Source of the DNA: Corynespora cassiicola
Lineage: Eukaryota; Ascomycota; Dothideomycetes; Pleosporales; Corynesporascaceae
Reading direction: 5' to 3'
DNA: 64,000 nucleotides
NCBI GenBank assembly: GCA_022059125.1
Contig: JAEUWY010000002.1
Span: 3,782,001-3,846,000, forward strand
The translations under genes and the position numbers were made by a program. This document shows positions 41,995 through 53,596 of this stretch, in pieces. The first letter of the stretch is position 1. Every line of letters starts with the position of its first letter. Below the pieces are notes generated by a model that saw nothing but the letters and a program-made list of their open reading frames with translations, was not told the DNA's origin and did no database searches.

Positions 41995-43442
41995 TTACAG
42001 CATCGCAAATGACAAATGCCTGCCTGCGAATGCGAACGAAGCGGCCAGTCCAATCAACCGTCGCCCGCGTCAGACAGAGTCACCCTTAACGTTATTGCTC
42101 ATGCTGGCGTTGGCCATGTGCTTCTCGCCGATATCCTTCCGAGTTTATGCCTTGGTGGTCGCTGTCGCAATATTGGAAAAAAGGATAGGAGGTTTCCAGC
42201 CATGGTGCACTACCTGATCTGCTCGCACTGATGAAAACTGGGACGCCCATTTCGGGCATTACATGCCACGCCAGCTGCGACCTGCTTCTATTTCGGGGCT
42301 TCGTTCAGGTACCTACTCTCAGGTACGCACACCGAAACAAGCAAGCCTCGCGAACAGGGCGGTGCGCCCGCTACCTACACCGTCCCCTCCCCCGCGTCTG
42401 CGCCCTCGCGAATCGATGCGAGTCGTTCGCAAGGTTCAACCTGCCCAAAGCAGCAAATTCTCTTCACCTGTCGCCTTTACTCAGCTGCCCTTGGCGTCCA
42501 TTCGCCGGCCGCAGTCCAGTCATCGCTCGCCCACCCGCAGCCCTCTGGTACCATAGCATTGCGCAGGGTAGCACATCACCTGCAAGGACTAGATTAAGCG
42601 TATGACCGATCCCCTCTTCCGGTATCCTGTTCCAGCATTCACCGCTGGACCTGTACGAGGCTTGCGGTCAGGCCCGCAGCCTCACCGCCACCGTCCTGGA
42701 CGCGGTGCTCATATAGCTATGCATCCGTTCCGGGCACGATGCGACCATGCGCGTCTACAATACCAGCGCGTCGCCCATTGACCCTGTACAGCCACAGTAT
42801 GACTGGACAAAGAAACAGCCTTGCACCAATTTCCAGCACTGCCGCTTTCAGCCATGCCCAGCCCTGATTGGGTGCGTATCACACTCGCTCAAAGTTACTC
42901 ATCCCCACGCCAAGCTCGGAAGCCACCGTTGTTGACGCAACCGGATACTGAGGCCAACCCATCAACCCGCCGTCTAATCCAAGTGACGTTGAGCCGTCAA
43001 TCTGGCGGGAGGGCGGGAGCACTGTCGACGTTGCCGGATACCTTTCCTCATGAGAGCCATGGTCCCACCCATGTGCAGCCCGTTGCAGCAGGCAGGCGAT
43101 CCGATATGCGTCTAGAAAGTTTCTCGAACAACCAAGAACTTCGCTAATCGTGCCGCAGAGGACGTACGTCGTCACTACACCCTTCAAATTCCAATGGCGT
43201 TGCAATATATCCACCAATACATCGTGCAGCTTTATCTCTTGCCGTATACGTATCGCGGCAGCTAGACGAGACTGCATGTCCACCAACGTTGGTAATACAA
43301 TAGCCGAGTCTCTCTACAATCACTAAGCCCGCAACCTCAACGCCAGGCTCGTTGAAGCTCGTAAAACGTCCAAAACCCGCACCTTGCGTCATTCAACCGT
43401 CGGTAACGCGGGACGAGCTGCTATCCCCACTGCTACTGTGCC

Positions 43443-43484
43443 ATTGCATCAGCCCTGAAAAGGAATTGCATCAGCCTTGAAAAG
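43443..43484. repeat. 22-bp direct duplication
   Basis: ATTGCATCAGCCCTGAAAAG(GA) is followed immediately by a second copy with three differences. Confidence 0.75.
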
Positions 43485-45660
43485 CTTGGAGAAGCTTGGG
43501 TACAGAGTTTTACGTCTATGACCACGGTATCCGGCCCTTTTCCGCGAACCCTTAGACAAAGTCCCCACGCATTAGAAACGGTGCCAACTCGGAAAGTAAC
43601 CCGCCCACAAATAAAATGCAGGATCGAGTCGTTTGGCAGGAGAATTTTGCTTGCAGGATTTTCTCATTTCCCCAGCATGCCGCCAACAGCCGTTCTTGAC
43701 ACATGCCAAACTCCTGCAAGATTGGTAAGAACTTGACGGACTGAAATGCCCCATGACTATTGGGAAAAATTCTCACGACTTGACCCAGGGGAGTTTCTTC
43801 TCTATCAAGACCCCAATGGAGACATGTACGATGAGGTGATTTCTAACAATGAAAGGAAAGCGAGCGGGCTATTTGAATGCAACACGACTGTCCGCTGTAG
43901 ACTGTATATATCTCGGTGTCGACTCGGGAAATTTTTCTACGTTCGTTGATGTCAGACGATCACGTGCCGTTTTGTCAAAATGCCAAGGGTCTGCAACGCC
44001 ACACTTTGCGCACCACTCGAGCTGTAGGCGAACCGTTTCTACTAGATTTAAGCTCACCACAGGTTCCCTGTCACACATCCAGTCCACTTTTCGACCTATC
44101 AAATTTTCTGTCCGCCTGGCTGGGAGAACCGTGACAGCTAGGGAGATAGCTCGGACCCGGACGGAGTTTGCTCGTCTCCACTTCCGACCGGTTCGCCGAC
44201 TTCCGGATACAGTGAATCCTAGGACTTCAGCTGCATTATTTCCGGCAAAAACAAACCTCCGTCTAGAGCGAGACCGAGAACGCAAAGGCCAATGGGGATC
44301 GGCGGGCTTTGCTTTTGTTTAAACATGCGCTCCCCTGAGCCACACGTCTGGCTTGATTTTCAACAATCAGGTGAGCACATTCAATACAACTCGGAAACCT
44401 TCGTAACGTCTGGACCGGCAATCGCGGATGCTCTGGAATTGACGCTTTCTTTTTACCCCGCGCCTGAACACGCATGCAAACAGTGTTGTAAAAGGCAACA
44501 AGCGGGACGGAGGAACGGACGGGCATGCTCGCGATGGATCGACCCGAATGCTTTTCGATACATGCAGGTCTGGACTCGGCCGGCCTCGGTCATTGAACTC
44601 ACGATATCTCATCAGATGCGCAACGTCACAAGACAGGCTTCGATCGCGAGCCTGTGCGAACGCTCCAGATCACGAGTCCAAATTGTGCAAATGATTTGCA
44701 CTTGACATGAAAAACAGGCTTGCGGCTGTGCATGGAGATTTTGGAATGCTGACTAGCCGAGGCATCCGTTGCCCAGCCTTGCTGTAGGTAATCTCTCACC
44801 GGCTCGGTTGGACTCAAATACGGCAGATACGCCTTGCCTAGTAGCCATGCCGACAAGAGGGCGAAGCCACCCTTGATCAGGCGTCAGACACGGTGTGCGC
44901 AGCCATTGCCATGGTGATTCTACGGTTTGACCGGATTCCACGGTTTGCAAAGTTGCGCACTGCCCCCGTTCCGATTCCGACCGCCATAGAAGCTCAAAGA
45001 CCCGGACCCCAGATCTTCGGAAGCCTCGCACTCCGTCTCTGGTGATGAATCATCGTCGACAATTTGTACCGGCGGCTCCATGGTCTTGGACCTTCGACGG
45101 ACGAAATCGTACAGTTTGTAGAAACGGCCCGCAACACGCTACGCTGGGCCAAATTACCGACTCTCCGATCTTTGTGCGCAGTCCAGGTTACTTCGTATTG
45201 ACAGGGCGATCGCAACTCTCACGACAGTATAGGCCGGAATCGGATCTTCGATAATTTTGAGATGGATTCTACGCGCCTCGACACACCTGGTTCTGGTCCG
45301 TGGCATGACCAGGGTCCTCGTATAGACATGTCGTGAAGGCCATGGCGCTTTGTAAAATCTTTGGTCAGGTGCAAAAGGGGATTTGTAAACTAGCAAGCGA
45401 CATGTTTACTGGGCTAGTCGACTCGGATGGCTACAAAGTTTCGTGTTGGCGAAGATCTTGGTAAGAACAAGCAGTAGATTGACCAAAAGGTATGGCCACT
45501 AGACTTGGCGTTACACGTAGGTAGGTTGATATTTTTTTGCTGTCAATATCTCGTTTCCTACCGTCATGCATCTGTCATTCAATCCGTTGCTTCGTCAAGA
45601 ATGGAGTCATCCAGTCCGTCTACCCCGTCCCCCCACACACTCCACCTTACACAATCACCA

Positions 45661-47916
45661 CTACCAGCATTCCCACTTCTGCCCACCCATTGCCACCAGC
45701 CGATTGAACAACTCATCTCTCAACGGCATGGCCGTAACCCTCCACGTCACCCCCGACCGCTCCACAATCTCCAACCCATCCGCCACCTCCCTTCCCATGG
45801 CCCAACCTACCACTAGCTTGGCCTTCCATCCATAGCCCCCGACCTTGCGTATCTCAGCAATATCACCAATGGGAAAAGTCCACAGCGGATGCAGATCCTC
45901 GCGGTCCACACTCCCAATCTTCTCAATTGTCGAATCCGTCGAAAACGCCACGCATGGAATCGTCGACCTGGTCGGAAGATACACGTGCCCCTTCTTCCCC
46001 AGATACCTCGCCTTGAAGTCGACAGGTCCCGACCTGAGATCAGCATTCTTCTTGGGCACAGCGCCTAGCCGGTTCTTCGCGTGTCGAGACCCCGTCTTCG
46101 CCTTGACCTTGTCGGTCCCAATCGCCGTTTCCACACCGCCCTTGACCGTGTTGCGGAAAAAGGACACAATCTTGCTTCCGCGCTTACCGTGCTTGGACTC
46201 TTTCGCTGCGTCGATGTCGGACCCCCCGGTTTCGTAAGCGGTGTGCGGGTCGTGCGCCATGGCCTCGTCGAGCTCGTCTTGCGTCGCGTTGAGCGGCCAG
46301 TCGGCGCCCGTGGCGCGCAGTTCTTGCTCGCTGATGTCGGCGGGTTGTTCGGGGGGCGGGTCCACGACGTGCGGAGGGGGTGGGAGGGGCGCTTTGTTTG
46401 CTTCGCCGAGGCGGAGGAGGGTGATTGTGAGTTGGGCGTTTGTGGGGACGCCCTTTAGGACAGTGTTGCGGAGCTCGAGGAGCTTTTGCCAGTGCGGGAA
46501 TCTGCGGGTTATGAGGGCAAGGCCGCGGGAGATGATGGGGTCGCCGAAGAAGGCGAAGCCGATGGTGAAGGTTATGGCCTTGGTGAAGATGTACGAGGTT
46601 ACGAAGAGGGAGGTGAAAAACAAGGGGAGGACGATTGCGGCGAGGCGGATGCGGTAACGGTCTTTGGGGAAGGGGGCCGTGGGGGATAGAGCGCTGCGGA
46701 GTGGATCAGTGGTGATTGAGCTTGGGAGTGGGATCGCACGTACTTTGCAAACCGCTCCCAGGTATCAGTGACGTCTGCAAGGCCATGCATGATGGGCCTC
46801 ATCTGAGTCCACATTGCCGTCTCCATGGGCACTTTGGTCTTGTCATGCTCCTTGGTTGGCGTTCCCCCAGCAGCCATCTCTTTTGCATCCGAGGCACTAA
46901 CTGCGATAGATGTGGGATCTGGCACTACGTCTGCTGGGCCCCCAGCCTCAGAGTCTGGCTCGCTCTGAGGGTGCTTCCCTGTCGCGCTCGACAGGGCCAC
47001 AGACGCGATTCCATTGACAAAGTTGCTGGCCTCCTGTTCCACCGCCTCGCCCTTGTGGTTCTCCGGCGCACCTGTTGCACTGTCCGTGCTGCCTAGAGTT
47101 CCGGCCTTGGGCTTTTGTACGCCTCCCGTCTTGCCAGACACGAGTGCGATTGGCGCAGGCGGGAAAAGTACTGGTCGACTGGGCGGGTACAAAATAAGGG
47201 TAATGAGCGTAGCCGACAGCAATGGGACTATCAGGTCGAACAGCCAAGCGGAAAAGTACGCTGCGCAAAAGTATGCCGTACGTCTGGTCTCGCGCCACGA
47301 TCTTAACCTTACGATTTGCTTGCTGAAGCCCATCACGCCAATACCCTGAAATATTCATAATGAGTGAATCGGAACCAAAGCCAGTTGGTATGGGGATACT
47401 CACGATAGTCATGTACAGTCGCTCGATGTTGCTCCGCAGCTTATCAGGCGAAAACTCCTCTTCATCCGCAATATTCAGATCGAGGCCTCCAGGCGGCGGG
47501 TTCGGAATCTCCTTGACATGGTACATTTGCTATGTAGAGTCCTCATCAGCAACTAGCCTCCATTTGATACACTTTTACGGGCTCTCGCCTGTACTGATAC
47601 ATGCGATAGCACAGAGCATTCAATAGGCACTCACTTTGTTAAAGCGCCTGACCAACACCCAGAGGTCTTCATTTGACAGGCCTCCCACAAGCGGGTTCTC
47701 AATCGCCTCCTTTGGCTCGTTCCAGCCCAGATTCGCCACTTCCTCTCCATGCTGCACCTGCGCCGCACCCTTCTCTTCTGGTTCTTGAGCCGCTTGTAGC
47801 GCGAGCGCATGGCTCTCTGTGGGTTTATCGGTAAGCGTCGTGGTCGTATGTTCAAGCTCCGGGTCCGTCTCATGCGGAATCGGGAGCAGATCTTTGTACA
47901 CTACTCCCTCGGCCAT
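45661..47916 (-). CDS. DUF3292-family membrane protein
   Basis: Minus-strand exons 47916-47635, 47529-47404, 47345-46744 and 46693-45661 encode 680 residues. The sequence matches the fungal DUF3292 family as I remember it: MAEGVVYKDLLPIP at the start, LSNEDLWVLVRRFNKQMYHV across intron 1, PPGGLDLNIADEEEFSPDKL, and MGFSKQIVRLRSWRE. A hydrophobic hairpin lies near 162-190 (FDLIVPLLSATLITLILY), a Ser/Thr/Pro-rich loop follows, then a second membrane region near 355-388 (AAIVLPLFFTSLFVTSYIF) and a C-terminal soluble domain of about 230 residues (HVYLPTRSTIPCVAF; IGDIAEIRKVGGYGWKAKL) reminiscent of GRAM/PH-like folds. Function is unknown; an organelle-membrane location is inferred. All introns have GT-AG ends and keep frame. 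The frame is open upstream through a minisatellite to 48135, so a longer N-terminus is formally possible. Confidence 0.88.
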
Positions 47917-47961
47917 GATATTGTGCAGGCGTGGTCGTTTGGATCCAAAGATCGCAAACGT

Positions 47962-48090
47962 AAAGGGATACACAGGAAAGGGATACACAGGAAAGGGATA
48001 CACAGGAAAGGGATACACAGGAAAGGGATACACAGGAAAGGGATACACAGGAAAGGGATACACAGGAAAGGGATACACAGGAAAGGGATA
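47962..48090. repeat. Perfect 15-bp minisatellite, 8.6 copies
   Basis: AAAGGGATACACAGG is repeated eight full times plus nine bases, with no mismatch seen. Because the unit is 15 bp, the minus frame leading into DUF3292 stays open through it and would read as YPFPV pentapeptides. It ends about 45 bp upstream of the DUF3292 ATG. Confidence 0.95.
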
Positions 48091-49291
48091 AGGATTAGAA
48101 GCAAACCAAGAGAAAAGGCGCAGGAACGCATTCAATTATCATCTCAGCACAGGCCCTGGTACAACAAGCCCCGTTCATCCCTTCCCATCATCACATCCAA
48201 ATTGCGTCATCGTGCGCGCCACTCTCATCACGGCCCTCGTCTAAATCGCCATGCTGGCCGCGCATCAGGACACCCCAAGAAACGATGCGCTGTCGGGATC
48301 CCGTCTTCATGTCTCTCCAACAAACCCTTTGAATCGCTCGAGGTAGCAGAAGGCACGCAGACGCGCATCCGCGTGCCGCTTTCTGCGCTGTCGGAGCTTG
48401 CTCCGATGGAATTCCATCTCACATCGACATGCGGCTTTGCAGGTTTCCCATGGCGGATTTGCGCCGCGGCGCGAGGGGGCTCGCTTATCGCAGCCCCGCG
48501 GGATGCAGAGACGGCGGGCTAGGCGGGATTTGGGCTGCGGGATACGAATCGGGGGAGATGTGGTGCATGGGTGTTGCCTCGGAGGGTTAGGCGGATGATG
48601 CGGTGGGGATGTCACAAAGAAACTGGGAAGACGCGCTAGGCGAACATGGGAGGGCCTTTGTGCGGGACTAGGGATTTGAGCGCTCATAGGGTTTTTGTTG
48701 CAGGTATTGTGGACGGTACTGTGTTGTTGCAAAGGCTGCTTGTATGGCGAGGTGAGGGGGTATATAAGCTTCTACTTTTCCTGGGTTTTGGGAATCGGCA
48801 GCAATGGCTCCGGTGCTAAGCACTGTAAATATATAGAAATCTTCACTACTGTATATATGCATTACGCAAAACTTTATATAAACTCTACAAGAGAACATGT
48901 CTGTATAAGACATACCTCATGTAAAGCACCAGGCGCTTGCATGATATCTAACCAGCGGAACAGCTCCTCGTGTTCGATTCGAGCGCAGTCTTGTTCCGCT
49001 TATAATCTTCAGTGAGATGACGTATCCAGCATTCCGCTCGGGTATTGTGAATCTGACGAGTGATTTGGGGCTCTGGGGCAGCGCCGAGTCCATTCCCCTC
49101 ACAATGTTAGAACGTCCTGCTGTACAATGGTTACGGCCCGGATATTTAAGCCCCGACGAGTTATTTCCCCTGGATAATTTCAGTAGCAATAACACCATCA
49201 TTGAAACAACACTTCTTCCGCAGTTTATCTAGGAGTACCTCTTCTACACTCTCTCTAGGACACAGAGGCACGATAAACGTTCGCACTACCA

Positions 49292-49461
49292 TTCCCCTGG
49301 AATAAAACATATTCCTGAACGGGACGGTAAACCCTTATACGAGAGTTCTTCCCCTGGAATAAAACATATTTCTGGATCGGGACGGTAAACCCTCATACTC
49401 AGGAGAACTCTCCCTGGAGTAAAACAAATCTCGGACTCGAGACGGTAAAACCTCATATACG
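49292..49461. repeat. 57-60-bp tandem repeat, 3 copies
   Basis: The core CCCTGGAATAAAACAT, then a GGGACGGTAAACCCT-like segment, occurs three times (CCCTGG at 49295, 49352 and 49412), the third copy more diverged. It lies just upstream of the orphan ORF at 49520. Confidence 0.85.
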
Positions 49462-49519
49462 AAAAGCTAAAATCAAACATATATATATCTACCCTTGACC
49501 ACTTACCCTAATTGAGAGA

Positions 49520-50158
49520 ATGAACCCGCATAGACCCGCAAATGGCAGTCACTGTCCGGGCTATGTTGCCTATACGGACCAGACGAACCGCCAGCGAACC
49601 AGTGATTCAAAAGAAGAACACGATATCTATTCTTCCGAACAGAGAAGCTCGGGATCGTGTTTCAATGCACCAAAATTGGCTGGAAACCCCGTCAAACCGT
49701 ATGAATCTGTCTCGGAACAAGCAGACAGGATCTTTCCCAGCCACCCAAGTCCCAGGCCTGAACAAGGTAATAGGACTGACGTGTCCAACAGCCATGGGTC
49801 TACCAGAAGCGATAGGCCCGGACCAAGTGATAGTCATGGTAGCGCACCCGTTCGCCGCCGCCGTGCACCCAAAGAGGATTCCACCGAAAGACCTCTTCTG
49901 AATTCGTCAACCAGCCCAGAATATGCGCCGGGAAATACTGCAGGCAGAAATGTATTTTCTCCGAAAGCTGCCATGAAGAAAAACTTCAGGGGCCCTGTGG
50001 AACTAAATCACAGTGGTATTCATGCACGGCCCATAGGCCTACACGCACCCACGTTTCCGGATAAAACATGCAGGGAGTCTAAGCCTTGCTCTCCCCATGA
50101 GGATAGCAATTACGGACTCATCCATCGCGTTCTGCGTAAAACATTTTGCTGCAAATGA
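49520..50158 (+). CDS. Orphan hydrophilic ORF (doubtful)
   Basis: An open frame of 212 codons from ATG to TGA. It is hydrophilic throughout and rich in Ser, Pro, Arg and Asn (SNSHGSTRSDRPGPSDSHGS; RRRRAPKEDSTE), with a C-terminal RVLRKTFCCK. No signal peptide, membrane span or known domain. It follows a tandem repeat and lies in an accessory-looking block. Competing ORFs exist in another plus frame (49542-49901). It could be a lineage-specific gene, a decayed gene or chance; I lean to doubtful. Confidence 0.3.
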   Translation: MNPHRPANGSHCPGYVAYTDQTNRQRTSDSKEEHDIYSSEQRSSGSCFNAPKLAGNPVKPYESVSEQADRIFPSHPSPRPEQGNRTDVSNSHGSTRSDRPGPSDSHGSAPVRRRRAPKEDSTERPLLNSSTSPEYAPGNTAGRNVFSPKAAMKKNFRGPVELNHSGIHARPIGLHAPTFPDKTCRESKPCSPHEDSNYGLIHRVLRKTFCCK

Positions 50159-50554
50159 AGCAAACATGGTACATGAATAAGCTGGCCCTGATAAAGCTGG
50201 ACTTTGGAGGGATTAGTTTCTGGACGGATGATTTGCTCAGTGTTGGAGCGATAGATGACACGCATAAGCCTCGCATATAGCCTTTAAAATTGAATTGCAT
50301 TATAACCTTGAACGTCAGATCCTGGAATCATGACCTTGACATCACAAAATCTTGCATAAAAACCCTTCTTTCATGATAGAATAATGGATCTTCATTTGGC
50401 TGATTCTAGAATGGAGTACCCACTTGTCTAGCAACATGACCCTTATACTATTTCTAAGCCTCCCGCATCCTCTTCCAATATATACAACAGCACTCGTTTT
50501 ATTTGCAGTAGTAACCTTTGTACGATCCGAGATTTCTCCCGAGATTTACACCAT
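50159..50554. other. Intergenic between orphan ORF and trypsin
   Basis: 396 bp AT-rich sequence, probably the trypsin 3' UTR (minus strand) and its terminator region. No gene. Confidence 0.6.
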
Positions 50555-51441
50555 TTACAAGTTGGAGTTGATGAACGAGATGAAGTTTCCAACGCGAGCG
50601 TACACGCCGGGAACGCCAGGGCGAGCACATCCATTGCCCCAAGAGACAAGACCGATGAGAGTGCCAGAGGGGTCAACAATGGGACCGCCAGAGTCACCCT
50701 GGCAAGAGTCCTTGCCACCGGCAGCAGTTCCTGCGCACCACATCTGGGTGGTAACCTGGGAGCCGTAGACGGCCTGGCACGAGGCGCGGGACACGACGGG
50801 AACGGTGACCTTGAGGAGACGGCTGGAGGCGCTGCCGTTCTCGCGGGTGGCGCCCCATCCAGCAACGGTGGCCTGAGTTCCGGCAGAGGGGTCGGAGCCG
50901 GAGGCGGGGAGGCGGGCGTAGCTGATGGTCGAGCTGGTGGGGATGGGGGTCGCCAGCTTGATGATGGCGGCGTCGTAGTTGATGCCCGAGTAGTTGGGGT
51001 GGATGGTCACACTAGAGACGCGGACCTGAGTACCGCCCGAAGACCACGTCTAAGAGTGAAGAGTCAGCTAAAAATGTTCGCCAAGTTGCAGCGTTTGCAT
51101 GTATGTGGATCCTGCATCGCGCTCTCCGAGATTGCAGGAGGATGGGAAAAGTAAATAAAAAAGTCGCTTACAAGAGTGCCGGCGCGGACGCGGAGGCTGG
51201 CAGCACTGCGGCCCTCAGCACAGTGGGCGGCAGTGATGACGGTGTCGGCATCGAGAAGGGCACCACCGCAGAAATGGGAGCCCGTGGAGGTCTGCAGACT
51301 GATGATGTAGGGGAATTCACCAGCAGCAGCGGCGGTTCCACCAACGATGGCGATGCTGCTCTCGTCTTCCTGGGGGATGGCGGCCGCGTAAGACATGGCG
51401 GGCAGCGCCAGGGCGAGGAGGTAGGACAGGATCGGGGCCAT
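50555..51441 (-). CDS. Secreted trypsin-like serine protease
   Basis: Two exons, 51441-51172 and 51049-50555, joined over a 122-bp intron; 254 residues, normal for fungal trypsins (S1A family). A signal peptide ([19 protein letters not shown]) and short propeptide precede the activation site IVGG at 32-35. The catalytic triad is complete: His73 in TAAHC, Asp116 in NYDAAIIKL, Ser210 in GDSGGP. Asp204, six residues before the serine, is the S1-pocket aspartate that gives cleavage after Lys/Arg. Six cysteines are placed to form the three disulfides usual in fungal trypsins. The mature enzyme should be extracellular; fungal relatives act in nutrition and plant or insect infection, but a role here is inference. 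A TATATAA lies 87-93 bp before the ATG. Confidence 0.95.
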
Positions 51442-52342
51442 TGTAGCGGATGGATGGAGGTGAGGCTAGCAAGTCTAAGAAGTTATAACAGTAGCTGGCT
51501 GGGTTACAAAGAGGTGTCTGTCTTCTCTTATATAGACTTGCTAATCCCCTGGCAGAGCCCCAGCAATTTCTTACCTTCCTACAAGAGTTCGATGCCTTGT
51601 TCAAGGGCCGCTGGGCCAAGAACTGTCAGGCAGCGATACGAAGGGCATTGGTGCGAAGAAGGGAGGTGTAATTGAAAACCGCCGATGCTATCTTCCTATA
51701 CAAACCAATGGCCGAGAGGAATGCGGCAGGTGTCAGGTGTGTTGTCGTCGTGACCATGTTGAGTACCGTAGATCGCCTTCCTCAAGAGGCAGGTTGGAGA
51801 TAGGATTTCTGGGGCGATTGGTTCAGGGGGAGCATTGGCGGCCGGGGTGGGCATTAAACCCTGTGCGCCTATTGAAACACAAAGTCTCGGAGAACGACAT
51901 CATGTCTCGTCTTGGCCGAACATGGCTCACAAACTCTAGCAAGCAGGGTTGTCGATGAGCACTTTTTCGGCAATTTGCTCTATCCAGCCTAGCAATCTTA
52001 GGAAGCGCTGTAAAAGATTCACGATATCACTGCCTTGATTAGATTTAATAGATACTTTTCCGGGGCTAGAGCTGAGATGGCAGTCTTCACCCTACTGACA
52101 GTATGCGTGGAACATTGGGGGATCGTCTTGGGGATCGCAACGGGTGGATCCCCTGTAAAATCGCGCGAATCGCTAAACTTGATGCTCATGATTCCTTGAA
52201 GGAACCGAGCGGGAAACCCGCTTAAGCCCCTCCTGGACTGCGGCTCAGGATAAGATCAATTGTTCTAGAATGCCTTGGAATTGGGGCGGATTGGACCGAA
52301 CTGCTAAAGTAACTATACGCCATAGATGCATGCTCTCGCCCA
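51442..52342. other. Intergenic: trypsin promoter and flank of small orphan gene
   Basis: 901 bp, no gene seen. Includes the trypsin TATA box and probably its regulatory region; no confident GATA or pH-response cluster was identified by eye. Confidence 0.55.
51528..51534 (-). promoter_or_regulatory. TATA box of trypsin gene
   Basis: On the minus strand TATATAA sits 87-93 bp upstream of the trypsin ATG, a typical spacing, followed by a CT-rich leader. Confidence 0.5.
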
Positions 52343-52822
52343 TTATTGCAGCTTGACAGTGACTGTGGTCTCCCCCTCTGCAACCGATCAGTTTGCGGCA
52401 AACTGAAGTGGGGTGGAAGATCAAAATTACCTTGCAAAAGGTCGGCAAAGACAGCGCCATCCTTTTCTATCAGTGGGGCCCCTAGATGCAGGTTAGCAGG
52501 CTCGAGAGTCTCGACTCGGCCACTTACCGGAGAACCTAAGGCTGTACGAAGAGCCATCTGCATGAGCAGCGACGGGCTGGGCCCTTTCCTTATCGCCCAG
52601 CTTGAACCAGAGAACTTGCTTTGGAAGCATGCTTCGGTTTTCGGCTAGAGCTCGTCCAAGGATCCAGTCGCCACATTGTAGATGTCCGTCCTTGAGCGTG
52701 AAGACTGCAGCATCAGAAGAGCTGCCAACCTTTGCCTGGACAGGCTCCTCGACGTCTCCCGGGAGATTGCAAATCGGGCTACCGTTGATCTCAATGGTGA
52801 AGGTTGAATCGAGATTATCCAT
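52343..52822 (-). CDS. Small hypothetical protein, beta-rich
   Basis: Exons 52822-52528, 52481-52431 and 52362-52343 give 121 residues ending VTVKLQ. Both introns (46 and 68 bp) have good GTAAGT/GTAATT donors and TAG/CAG acceptors, and both preserve frame to a stop, which is the main evidence for a real gene. The sequence alternates hydrophobic and polar residues (TFTIEINGSPICNL; AVFTLKDGHLQCGDWILGR; VLWFKLGDKE; GAVFADLLQVTVKLQ), suggesting a small beta-sandwich or barrel. Two cysteines lie about 38 residues apart. I recognise no named family. An upstream in-frame ATG at 52966 would add 48 residues without a clean signal peptide. Next to a trypsin and a HET relic. Confidence 0.6.
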
Positions 52823-53596
52823 AATAGCCGGCAGGCAGAAACTGATGGCCACGGGGGCAGGGCAAAGGTTGACGTCGGGGACGAGGAGAAGAGGAGTGTG
52901 TATACAGGTGTAGATGTTGACTGTCGGAGTGTTGCTTGGCTGGAGGTTGGCTGCCAAAGCCAGCATTGAAGGCTGCAGTGGGTGAGAAGGGTGGCTACCC
53001 AGGTAGCGTAGGCTGTAGACCAGAGTGACGATGGGCGATGCTTATCGATAGCAGAGGCGGGGGCGGAAAGCACGCCAAGCACCCAAAGCGGACCGAATGA
53101 TGATGCAGGTAGGCCCAGGTAGGCAGGCGCCAAGAAGGCCTCCAGCTTGGCTCTGAGAAGCAATCAATGCTGTCCACTGACCTTCCACGATGAGCTGGCG
53201 CTTGGGCGACGGCAGACCACCTACCGCATGTGGTGTGGAATTAGATTGGCGACGCATACTCTCGTCTGTAGCCGATTCGGCTGTGTTGCCATGTGATTGG
53301 GCATCGGGCGGTTTCATCCTCTGATTGCTGCGGGTACCGTAGATCTTTGGCGGGGCAACGCAAAGTCCGAAAACTGCCGACTAGAGCATATGGCCGGTCG
53401 TTGGTGAGCACATTACGGATCCAAGGCAGAGGGTGGGATCATGGTGGAGCGATGAGATGACTATGGTCGCAAGCATGGGACCGAGCGACTACGCAATGCA
53501 ATGTCTTTTCGCACGGAAGACACGGAAAAGCATTGGCCATTGCATCCAATCTAGCACACGGTCCGTGGCGGCAGGCGAGTAGAAAGCAGTAGCGAG
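52823..53596. other. Intergenic between small orphan gene and HET relic
   Basis: 774 bp. ORFs up to 172 codons overlap the orphan gene in another frame and are shadows. No gene seen. Confidence 0.5.

Larger units (their letters stand above)
40364..45660. other. 5.3-kb gene-poor region
   Basis: No convincing gene. 40.4-42.6 kb is very GC-rich with CGCC, GTCGT and TGCTGCAC repeats; 42.6-45.5 kb is closer to 50% GC and has many short ORFs on both strands without family resemblance. A 22-bp direct duplication lies at 43443-43484. Decayed genes or noncoding transcripts are possible but cannot be shown. Confidence 0.5.
47917..49519. other. Intergenic: DUF3292 upstream region, minisatellite and tandem repeat
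   Basis: 1.6 kb with the 15-bp minisatellite next to the DUF3292 start and a 57-60-bp triplicate further on. ORFs around 48.2-48.7 kb appear on both strands and look spurious. AT-rich TATATA-like segments near 48,830-48,890 have no obvious gene attached. Confidence 0.55.

Noticed and set aside
47962..48090. Minisatellite considered as a CRISPR array
   Set aside because: The 15-bp units are directly joined with no spacers, in a eukaryotic genome.
48930..49010. tRNA-like stretch with GTTCGATTCGAGC
   Set aside because: The TTCGATT loop is present but the flanking stem and a seven-base acceptor stem do not pair.
49286..49480. Minus-strand ORF with repeated CFIPGE motif
   Set aside because: It is a by-product of the tandem repeat and has no start context or similarity.
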